This document shows positions 8,409 to 15,376 of a DNA stretch of 64,000 nt, piece after piece. The DNA comes from Sphaerisporangium corydalis (GTDB lineage Bacteria > Actinomycetota > Actinomycetes > Streptosporangiales > Streptosporangiaceae), in assembly GCF_025506355.1 (NCBI RefSeq), contig NZ_JANZYP010000027.1, positions 1 through 64,000 of the forward strand, in the 5' to 3' direction. The stretch's first letter is position 1, and every line of letters begins with the position of its first letter. The notes below the pieces were generated by a model. It had not been told where the DNA came from, searched no databases, and saw only the letters and a program-made list of their open reading frames with translations. The position numbers were made by a program, and so were the translations under genes.

Positions 8409-9307
8409 CCTCGGTGGCGGCACCGGAGAAGCCGCGCACGGGACGGGCGGCCCCTCCGGCCACCCGGCGCGGTCCCAGAAGGTACGGAAAGGCACTGGTC
8501 TACCTGGCGCTGGTGGCCGGCGCCGTGCCGACCCTGCTGCCGTTCGTGTGGCTGGTGCGCAGCGCGTTCATGCAGGACGCCCAGATGTTCGTCGCGCCGC
8601 CGCAGTGGATCCCCTCGCCGTTCCAGTGGTCCAACTTCACCGAGGCGCTGACCGCCCAGCCGTTCGGGCTCTACTTCCTCAACACGGTGATCATCGCCGT
8701 CATCAGCGTGCTCGGCACCGTGCTGACCTGCTCGGTCGCCGCGTTCAGCTTCTCCCGGCTGCGGTGGCGGGGACGCGACGCCGTCTTCGCGGTCCTGCTG
8801 AGCGGGGTGATGCTGCCCTACGCCGTGACGCTCATCCCGACCTTCGCCATGTGGCAGGAACTCGGCGCGCTCGACACCTACATCCCGCTCACCGTGCCGA
8901 GCTGGTTCGCCGGGGCCGGCGGCGGGGTGTTCAACGTGTTCCTGCTGCGGCAGTTCTTCCTGACGATCCCCTTCGAACTGGACGAGGCCGCCTACATCGA
9001 CGGCGCCTCGCCGTGGCGGGTCCTGTGGACCATCGTCATGCCGCTGTCCAAGCCGGCGATCGTCGTGGTGACCATCTTCACGTTCATCGGCACCTGGAAC
9101 GACTTCCTCGGGCCGCTCCTCTACCTCAACGACGAGCGCAAGTACACGCTGTCGCTCGGCCTGGCGTCCTTCCAGAGCATCTACATCACGCAGTGGGGCT
9201 ACCTGATGGCCGCCTCGGCCGCCGTGATCGCGCCGGTCATCGCGCTCTTCTTCTTCCTGCAGCGCTACTTCATCGAAGGGGTGACCCTCACCGGCATCAA
9301 GAACTGA
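8405..9307 (+). CDS. Sugar ABC transporter permease, MalG/UgpE type
   Basis: The 300-residue protein has a basic cytosolic N-terminus and six predicted spans. The EAA loop is DEAAYIDGASPWRVLWTIVM (about 196-215), and the C-terminus ends FIEGVTLTGIKN, typical of CUT1 MalG-type permeases. No ATP-binding subunit follows, as is common in actinomycete sugar importers that share a general MsiK-type ATPase encoded elsewhere. It is the last gene of the LacI-controlled operon. Confidence 0.92.
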   Translation: MTSVAAPEKPRTGRAAPPATRRGPRRYGKALVYLALVAGAVPTLLPFVWLVRSAFMQDAQMFVAPPQWIPSPFQWSNFTEALTAQPFGLYFLNTVIIAVISVLGTVLTCSVAAFSFSRLRWRGRDAVFAVLLSGVMLPYAVTLIPTFAMWQELGALDTYIPLTVPSWFAGAGGGVFNVFLLRQFFLTIPFELDEAAYIDGASPWRVLWTIVMPLSKPAIVVVTIFTFIGTWNDFLGPLLYLNDERKYTLSLGLASFQSIYITQWGYLMAASAAVIAPVIALFFFLQRYFIEGVTLTGIKN

Positions 9308-9404
9308 CCTCCCGCCGTGCCCTTCGGACCGGCCCGGAGGGCGCGGGCGCAGCCGCGTGGAAATCCAGGTGATCGGCGGGTGGCCGGGCGCGAGAATGCC
9401 TGCC

Positions 9405-9980
9405 ATGACTCAGGCGACACTGCGAACCGCCCGCATCCGGCTCGTGCCCCTGTCCGACGGGCACCTCGAGGACGAGGTCGAACTCGATTCCGACCCCGAG
9501 GTGATGCGGTACCTCGGCAACGGACGCCCCCGGACCCGGGAGGAGGTGGAGGTCTTCCACGGCCGGCGGCTCGCGGCCGCCGAGCGCGTCCCGGGGCTCG
9601 GCTTCTGGGCCGGACTCGTCGACGGGCGGTTCGTCGGCTGGTGGATCCTGGAGCCGCCGGAACGCCCCGACCAGGGCCCGGCCGAGGGGCAGGCGGAACT
9701 CGGGTACCGGCTCCTGCGCCGCCACTGGCGGCAGGGACTGGCCAGCGAGGGGGCCCGTGAGCTCGTCCGGCACGGGTTCGAGGATCTCGGGCTGACCCGC
9801 GTCTTCGCCGAGACGATGGCGGTCAACACCGCCTCCCGCGCGACGATGGTCGCGGTCGGCATGCAGCACATCCGTACGTTCCACATGGAATGGGACGAAC
9901 CACTGCCGGGCACGCATCTCGGCGAGGTCGAGTACGCGATCACCCGCGAACAGTGGCTGACCGCCCGGGCCACCCCCTGA
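9405..9980 (+). CDS. GNAT-family N-acetyltransferase (RimJ/RimL-like)
   Basis: The 191-residue protein starts at ATG 9405; an upstream in-frame ATG at 9357 is less likely because the fold begins TLRTARIRLVPLSDGHL. The GNAT core includes LGYRLLRRHWRQGLASEGAR (acetyl-CoA-binding region) and RVFAETMAVNTASRATM, typical of RimJ/RimL-type enzymes that acetylate protein N-termini or small amines. It sits 97 bases after the permease and is followed by strong hairpins. The substrate is unknown. Confidence 0.85.
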   Translation: MTQATLRTARIRLVPLSDGHLEDEVELDSDPEVMRYLGNGRPRTREEVEVFHGRRLAAAERVPGLGFWAGLVDGRFVGWWILEPPERPDQGPAEGQAELGYRLLRRHWRQGLASEGARELVRHGFEDLGLTRVFAETMAVNTASRATMVAVGMQHIRTFHMEWDEPLPGTHLGEVEYAITREQWLTARATP

Positions 9981-9995
9981 CCCTCGCCGTCTCAC

Positions 9996-10073
9996 GCGGC
10001 GGGTCAGGGGGCCGCGACCCTCTGACCCGCCGCGCGACCGGCAGGGATCCCGGCCGAGGCCGGGCTCCCTGCC
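9996..10073. terminator. Two consecutive hairpins between convergent GNAT and P450 genes
   Basis: Hairpin 1 (9996-10033) pairs GCGGCGGGTCAGGG with CCC-(TC)-TGACCCGCCGC, with a two-base bulge. Hairpin 2 (10040-10073) pairs GGCAGGGATCCCGGC with GCCGGGCTCCCTGCC, with one mismatch. They fill the gap between the convergent stops at 9980 and 10081 and probably terminate transcription from both sides. Confidence 0.75.
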
Positions 10074-10080
10074 GCCTACG

Positions 10081-11361
10081 TCACGGCCGGTCGATGCGGA
10101 GCGGGAGCGTGCGCGGGCCGCGGACCTGGCCGGTGGCCCACCGCACCGCCGCCGGGTCGGCGAGGCTGAAGTTCGGGAACCGCTCCAGCCAGACCTCCAG
10201 CGCGACCCGCAGCTCCATGCGGGCCAGGTGGGAGCCCACGCACCGGTGGATGCCCAGGCCGAACGCCGCGTGCCGGTTGACCTCACGGTCGATGACGACC
10301 TCGCCGGCCTGGTCGAACTGGGCCGGGTCGCGATTGGCCGCCGGGAACGACAGCAGGACCCAGTCGTCGGCCTTCATGTCGACGCCGTTCCACCGCATGT
10401 CCTCCTTGACCAGCCGCGCCATCGTGACCGGCGCGTACGCCCGGAGGAACTCCTCCATCGCGGCCGGCAGCAGGGAAGGGTCGGCGACCAGCCGCTCACG
10501 GTCCGCCGGTGTCCTGGCGAGATGCCACAGCGAGGCGCCGATGGCGCTCCAGGTGGTGTCGATGCCGGCGATGAGCAGCAGGGACATCGTGCCCGCCACG
10601 TGGCCGGGCTCCAGCTTGCTGCCGTAGAGCTCCGCGTTGATGAGGTAGGTCGTCAGGTCGTCACGCGGGTTGTCGACGTGGTCGCGGATCTGGGCCAGCA
10701 GGTAGCCGAACAGCTTCTCCATCCGGGGGATCCGCTCCTCGGGCGGCAGGTTGACCCCCTCCAGCGCGCTCTCGACGAACTCGCGGAAGTGCGGCCCGTC
10801 CTCGGGCGGGAAGCCGAGCATGCGGGCGATGACCCGCGTCGGGATGTGCTGGGCGTAGTCGTGGGCGGCGTCGACGACGTCCTGCCCGGCCAGGCCGTCG
10901 ATGAGGGAGTGGCAGAACTCCCGCGTCTCCGGCTCCAGATGGGCGACCGCGGACTTGGTGAACGCCGGCAGCAGCAGCTTGCGCGCGTCGTGGTGGAACG
11001 GCGGGTCGGAGGAGATCGGCGGCACGCCGCCCACCGGCGCCAGTTCGAGCGGCGGCCGGACGTTGCTCACGACGATCGCGCGCGAGGAGAAGCGGTCGGT
11101 GTCGTAGGCGATGGCCGCGATGTCCTCGTAGCGGGTCGGCAGCCAGGCGCCGCCGAACCGTTCGGTGTGCGCGATCGGGCAGCGCTGCCGCAGGTCGTCC
11201 TGGATCGGATAGGGATCGGCCGCCCACTCCGGCTCGGCGTGGGAGAAGTCGGTCGTCCAGTCCGAGACCGGGCCGGCGATCACCTCGTTCCGGACGCCGA
11301 CCGTCCGCGTCCGGAGCCTGTCGTTGAACTCCTGCTGGTCGAAACGGCTGTCGCTCGTCAT
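10081..11361 (-). CDS. Cytochrome P450
   Basis: The 426-residue bacterial class I P450 has the I-helix oxygen-binding motif AGIDTT, the K-helix ExxR within EEFLR, and the haem-binding loop FGLGIHRCVGSHLARME with axial Cys374. It is soluble (no N-terminal anchor). It lies 10 bases after the ferredoxin gene, in an operon with a TetR regulator. The ferredoxin is the likely electron donor; no ferredoxin reductase is encoded here. Substrate is unknown. Confidence 0.95.
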   Translation of the reverse strand: MTSDSRFDQQEFNDRLRTRTVGVRNEVIAGPVSDWTTDFSHAEPEWAADPYPIQDDLRQRCPIAHTERFGGAWLPTRYEDIAAIAYDTDRFSSRAIVVSNVRPPLELAPVGGVPPISSDPPFHHDARKLLLPAFTKSAVAHLEPETREFCHSLIDGLAGQDVVDAAHDYAQHIPTRVIARMLGFPPEDGPHFREFVESALEGVNLPPEERIPRMEKLFGYLLAQIRDHVDNPRDDLTTYLINAELYGSKLEPGHVAGTMSLLLIAGIDTTWSAIGASLWHLARTPADRERLVADPSLLPAAMEEFLRAYAPVTMARLVKEDMRWNGVDMKADDWVLLSFPAANRDPAQFDQAGEVVIDREVNRHAAFGLGIHRCVGSHLARMELRVALEVWLERFPNFSLADPAAVRWATGQVRGPRTLPLRIDRP

Positions 11362-11371
11362 GCCAGGCCTC

Positions 11372-11563
11372 CTAGAGGATGTCGATCGCCCGTTCGGGAC
11401 AGTTGGACACGGCCAGCCGGGCGGTGTGCTCCTCGCCCGGCGGCACGACGCCGTCGCCGGTCACCTGCCCGTAACCCTCCTCGTCGTCGTGGAACAGGCC
11501 GGGGGCGAGGTCGTAACATCGGCCGTGGCCCTGGCACCGCTCGGGGTCGATCTTCACTTTCAT
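11372..11563 (-). CDS. Ferredoxin, 3Fe-4S type, partner of the P450
   Basis: The 63-residue ferredoxin has Cys10, His13, Cys16 (CQGHGRC) and Cys55-Pro (NCPERAI). A His replaces the second Cys of a 4Fe-4S motif, the pattern of P450-associated ferredoxins, and only three Cys ligands remain, consistent with a 3Fe-4S cluster. Its ATG (11561-11563) overlaps the TetR stop as ATGA, so translation is probably coupled. Confidence 0.92.
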   Translation of the reverse strand: MKVKIDPERCQGHGRCYDLAPGLFHDDEEGYGQVTGDGVVPPGEEHTARLAVSNCPERAIDIL

Positions 11564-12177
11564 TCGGGCACTCCCCTCCGTGCTGTGGTGTCGTCGGGAG
11601 CCAGCGCGCTCACCACGCGGGTGAGCAGCGCGGTCCATTCCTCGTCGTCCACCTCGTGCGTCCCCGGCGGGAGCAGCGCGCTGCCCATCGTCAGCAGGAG
11701 GCAGAAGTGGGCGAGCGCGTCCGGCGACAGCCCGGGGTCGAGCTCGCCACCGGCCTGGGCGGCGCGGAAGAGGCCGGCGAGCCAGCCGCCGCGCTCACCG
11801 GAGTAGGCGCTCATCGCCCGGGCGACGTCCTGGTCGCGGCGTGCCGCCACCAGGGCCTCGACGATGAGGTGGCCGCCGAACGCGCGGTGGTGGGACAACC
11901 GGCGGCCGGCCATGACGAGCAGATCGGCGATCGGCCGGTCCGGGTCGGCGGCCAGCAGGTCGGCCAGCAGCCGTGGCCCGTGCGCGCGGAGCGCGGCCAC
12001 CAGCAGCTCGCCCTTCGACGCGAAGTGCGCGTAGAGCGCCCCGTTGCTCACCCCGGCGGCCGCCGCGATGTCGGCCACCCGCGTGCCGTCGTACCCGCGC
12101 TCGGCGAACACCCCCGCCGCCGCGTCCAGCAGCCGCTCACGGGTCTCGGCGGCGGTGACGCCCGCGATTCGCCCCAC
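11560..12177 (-). CDS. TetR-family regulator of the ferredoxin-P450 operon
   Basis: The 205-residue protein has an N-terminal TetR HTH (ERLLDAAAGVFAERGYDGTR; VADIAAAAGVSNGALYAHF) and a divergent C-terminal ligand-binding half. The GTG start (12175-12177) is followed at once by the coding HTH helix lead. It is the first gene of the operon TetR-ferredoxin-P450 and probably autoregulates it. No ribosome-binding site lies upstream: the -10 box ends seven bases before the GTG (see promoter entry). Confidence 0.92.
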   Translation of the reverse strand: MGRIAGVTAAETRERLLDAAAGVFAERGYDGTRVADIAAAAGVSNGALYAHFASKGELLVAALRAHGPRLLADLLAADPDRPIADLLVMAGRRLSHHRAFGGHLIVEALVAARRDQDVARAMSAYSGERGGWLAGLFRAAQAGGELDPGLSPDALAHFCLLLTMGSALLPPGTHEVDDEEWTALLTRVVSALAPDDTTARRGVPE

Positions 12178-12183
12178 TCAGGA

Positions 12184-12212
12184 ATCAAATAATCGTTCAT
12201 TTCATTTGTCAA
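12184..12212 (-). promoter_or_regulatory. Promoter of the TetR-ferredoxin-P450 operon, probably leaderless
   Basis: On the minus strand TTGACA (12207-12212) is 17 bases from TTTGAT (12184-12189). Transcription should start about seven bases further, at or next to the GTG at 12177, so the mRNA would be leaderless. The spacer is AT-rich and contains an imperfect palindrome, AATGAACGATT (12190-12200 region), a candidate TetR operator. Confidence 0.6.
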
Positions 12213-12298
12213 CACTTGTCCTGCGGCCTCCGGAGAGCCTTGGCCGCCGGGGCGATCTGGGACCATGGACGTGGTTCCGGGCGGGGTACGGGGGTGCG

Positions 12299-12781
12299 GT
12301 GAAGGTAGTGGTCCTGTCGGACACCCATGCTCCGCGACGGTGGAAGGCATGCCCGCCGAGGGTGGCGGATCACCTGCGCGGTGCCGACGTCATCCTGCAC
12401 GCCGGCGACGTCTGCACGGGGTGGGTGCTCGACGAGCTTGCCGCGTACGCGCCGGTCCACGCGGTCAAGGGCAACAACGACGGTCCCGACGTCGAGGCCC
12501 CGGAGACGCTCGAACTGGACCTCGCGGGACTACGCGTCGCGATGATCCACGACAGCGGCCCCGCCACCGCCCGATGGTCCCGCCTGCGCCACCGCTTCCC
12601 CTCCGCGGACCTGGTGATCTTCGGCCACTCCCACATCCCGCTCGACCACACCCAGGACGGCCTGCGCATCTTCAACCCCGGCTCCCCGACCGACCGCCGC
12701 CGCCAGCCCCACGGCACCCTGGGCCTCCTCCACATCCACCACGGCCACCTGCTGTCGGCCGAAATCGTTCCCGTCACCTGA
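12299..12781 (+). CDS. YfcE/MJ0936-type metallophosphoesterase
   Basis: The 160-residue protein starts at GTG 12299 (MKVVVLSDTHA). Metal-binding calcineurin-like motifs are in order: SDTH, HAGDVC, KGNNDG and FGHSHIPL. The family is small single-domain phosphodiesterases acting on model phosphodiester substrates; the physiological substrate is unknown. It is divergent from the TetR operon and followed by about 200 bases with no recognisable gene. Confidence 0.88.
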   Translation: MKVVVLSDTHAPRRWKACPPRVADHLRGADVILHAGDVCTGWVLDELAAYAPVHAVKGNNDGPDVEAPETLELDLAGLRVAMIHDSGPATARWSRLRHRFPSADLVIFGHSHIPLDHTQDGLRIFNPGSPTDRRRQPHGTLGLLHIHHGHLLSAEIVPVT

Positions 12782-12983
12782 CCGCCCTGGCGCTCGCGGA
12801 CGCCCTTCGAAACGTTGTGGCGCGCTCACATTGCGTGATCTTGTGATGCGGGTCGATGATGACCTTTATGCGCGGATGTGTGCTGATACCGGGCGAAGGT
12901 GGAGCGCGCCATGCGCGCCGGGCCGCGGCGTCCAGATCCAGCGGGGCATGTCAGGCCGGGCGCGACCAGGGCAGTGACGAGCG

Positions 12984-15362
12984 GTGAGCACCCCACCGGA
13001 GGACCCGGGCGCGGGGGACCGGCGGCCCGGCGGGTCCGTCCACATGGACGGCGCGGCCTTCGGGCAGAGCCGGGTGTACCAGGCGGGCCGTGACCAGATC
13101 GTCAACCAGTCGGTGCTGCCCGACCAGGCCTCGCGGCCGGTCGACCAGGTCACCGCGCGGCCGGGGTCGCGGAACGTGCCCTGGCACTCGCAGGTGTTCG
13201 TCGGCAGGGACGGTGAGCTGGCCGGCCTGGAACGGGCGCTGGAAGGCCCGCGGCCGGTGGTGGTGGCGGCCGTGCACGGGCTGGGCGGGATCGGCAAGTC
13301 CACTCTGGCCGCCCGCTACGCCGCCACCCGTGCCCGGATGTTCAACCCGGTGTGGTGGATCGCGGCCGACTCGGCGTCCTCCATCGAGGCGGGGCTGGCC
13401 GCCCTGGCGGCCGAGCTGCAGCCGGAGCTGGCGGCGGCGGTGCCGCTGGAGGCCCTGGCACAGCGGGCGCTGGCCTGGCTGGGCTGCCACGAGGGGTGGC
13501 TGCTGGTGCTCGACAACGTCACCGACCCCGCCGACGCGGCACCGGTGCTGGATCGGACCCTGGCCGGGCGGGTGCTGGTCACCAGCCGGCTCGGTGAAGG
13601 GTGGCACCGCGCGGGCGCCTCGGTGCTGCGCCTGGAGGTCCTGCCAGAAGGGCAGGCGATCGACCTGCTCACCGCGGTCGCCACCCACCACCGGCCCGAG
13701 GCCGACCTGGACGGGGCGGCCGAGCTGGTCGGGGAGCTGGGGTGCCTGCCGCTGGCGATCGAGCAGGCGGGCGCCTACCTGCACCAGAACCGGTTGTCCC
13801 CGCGCGCTTATCTCAGGCTGCTGGCCGAGCATCCGGCCGTCATGTACGACCAGGCCGCGCGCGGGTCGGCCGCCGAGCGGACCATCGCCCGGATCTGGCG
13901 GCTCACCCTCGACCGGCTCGCCGGCGACCCGCTGGCGGGGCACCTGCTGCGGGTCCTGGCCTGGTACGCCCCCGAGAAGATCCCTCGCTCGCTGCTGGAC
14001 CCGATCGCCGAGCCCCCGCGGTTGCTCCAGGCGCTGGGCGGCCTGGCCGCCTACAACATGATCACGCTGGACGGCCGCACGGTCACCGTGCACCGCCTGG
14101 TCCAGGCCGTCGCCCGTACCCCTGACCCCGGCGACCCCCATCGCGGGGAGGCCGATGTCCGCACCGCCCTCCACCAGGCCACCCGGCTGCTCAGTGACGG
14201 CCTCGCGGCAACCTCCTTCGAGGATCCGGCCGGCTGGCCCACCTGGAGGACGCTGCTGGCGCACATCACCGCCCTGGCCGACCATGCGCCCGCCGCGACC
14301 GACACCCCCGCGACCGCCGGCCTGCTCGATCGGACCGGGCTGTTCCTGTACGACCAGGGCGCCCCCGCCCGCGCGATCGGCTTCCACGACCGTGCCCACG
14401 ACGCGAACCGGCAGACCCTCGGCGGCGACCACCCCGCCACCCTGACCTCGCGCAACAACCTGGCCGGCGCCTATCAGGCGGCGGGCGACCTGGGCCGGGC
14501 CATCCCCCTGTACGAGCGCACTCTGACCGGCAGCGAGCGGGTGCTGGGCGGCGACCACCCCTCCACGTTGGCCGCGCGCAACAACCTGGCGAGCGCGTAC
14601 CGTGCGGCCGGGGACCTCGGCCGGGCCGTCCCGCTGCTGAAGCGCACCCTGGCCGACAGTGAACGGGTGCTGGGCGGCGAGCACCCCATCACCCTGAGCT
14701 CGCGCAACAACCTGGCCTACGCCCACCGTGCGGCCGGGAACCTCGCCCTGGCCATCCCGCTGCACGAGCGCACTCTGGCCGACAGTGAACGGGTGCTGGG
14801 CGGCGACCACCCCTCCACCCTGACCGCGCGCAACAACCTGGCCAGCGCCTACCGTGCGGCCGGGGACCTCGGCCGCGCCGTCCCGCTGTCGAAGCGCGCC
14901 CTGGCCGACAGTGAGCGCGTGCTGGGTGGCGACCATCCCATCACCCTCGGCTCCCGCAACAACCTGGCCGGCGCCTACGAGACGGCGGGCGACCTCGGCC
15001 GGGCGATCACTCTGTACGAGCGCACCCTGGCCGATCGGGAACGGGTGCTGGGCGGCGACCATCCCGACACCCTGACCTCACGGAACAACCTGGCCCACGC
15101 CTACCAGGCGGCGGGGGACCTGGGCCGGGCCGTCCCGCTGCTGCGGCGGACCCTGGCCGACAGCGAGCGGGTGCTGGGCGGGGACCACCCCGACACCCTG
15201 ACCGCGCGCAACAACCTCGCCAGCGCCTACCAGGCGGCCGGTGAACTGGGGCGGGCCGTCAGCCTGCTGCGGCGGACCCTGGCCGACAGTGAGCGGGTGC
15301 TGGGCGGGGACCACCCGATCACCAAGGTGATGCGGGCCAACCTGGAGGCGATCATCCGATAG
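12984..15362 (+). CDS. STAND ATPase with NB-ARC and seven identical-length TPR units
   Basis: The 792-residue protein starts at GTG 12984. An N-terminal Gly-rich lead ends in RVYQAGRDQIV, a motif recurrent at the front of actinomycete STAND proteins. The NB-ARC ATPase follows: Walker A GLGGIGKST (Lys105), Walker B LLVLDNV and GCLPLAIEQAGAYL. The C-terminus (residues 479-772) is seven tandem 42-residue TPR units built on LGGDHPxTLxxRNNLAxAY. STAND ATPases of this form act as ligand-triggered switches in signalling or defence. No effector domain is recognisable and no obvious partner is adjacent. Its stop is 14 bases from the convergent LAL gene. Confidence 0.88.
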   Translation: MSTPPEDPGAGDRRPGGSVHMDGAAFGQSRVYQAGRDQIVNQSVLPDQASRPVDQVTARPGSRNVPWHSQVFVGRDGELAGLERALEGPRPVVVAAVHGLGGIGKSTLAARYAATRARMFNPVWWIAADSASSIEAGLAALAAELQPELAAAVPLEALAQRALAWLGCHEGWLLVLDNVTDPADAAPVLDRTLAGRVLVTSRLGEGWHRAGASVLRLEVLPEGQAIDLLTAVATHHRPEADLDGAAELVGELGCLPLAIEQAGAYLHQNRLSPRAYLRLLAEHPAVMYDQAARGSAAERTIARIWRLTLDRLAGDPLAGHLLRVLAWYAPEKIPRSLLDPIAEPPRLLQALGGLAAYNMITLDGRTVTVHRLVQAVARTPDPGDPHRGEADVRTALHQATRLLSDGLAATSFEDPAGWPTWRTLLAHITALADHAPAATDTPATAGLLDRTGLFLYDQGAPARAIGFHDRAHDANRQTLGGDHPATLTSRNNLAGAYQAAGDLGRAIPLYERTLTGSERVLGGDHPSTLAARNNLASAYRAAGDLGRAVPLLKRTLADSERVLGGEHPITLSSRNNLAYAHRAAGNLALAIPLHERTLADSERVLGGDHPSTLTARNNLASAYRAAGDLGRAVPLSKRALADSERVLGGDHPITLGSRNNLAGAYETAGDLGRAITLYERTLADRERVLGGDHPDTLTSRNNLAHAYQAAGDLGRAVPLLRRTLADSERVLGGDHPDTLTARNNLASAYQAAGELGRAVSLLRRTLADSERVLGGDHPITKVMRANLEAIIR
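14418..15299 (+). repeat. Seven tandem 126-bp repeats encoding TPR units
   Basis: Seven in-frame copies of 126 bases begin at 14418, each coding for one 42-residue TPR. Long stretches are nearly identical between copies (for example CGCAACAACCTGGC and GTGCTGGGCGG), and an eighth partial unit begins at 15300. Such homogeneity suggests recent expansion or gene conversion, and the copy number may vary between strains. Confidence 0.9.
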
Positions 15363-15376
15363 GACGGGCCACGGGC

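Noticed and set aside
12782-12983. Small gene between the phosphoesterase and STAND genes (frame at 12899-13093)
   Set aside because: The frame is a shadow of the STAND gene start with Arg/Gly/Pro bias and no homology; the interval appears to be just a promoter region.
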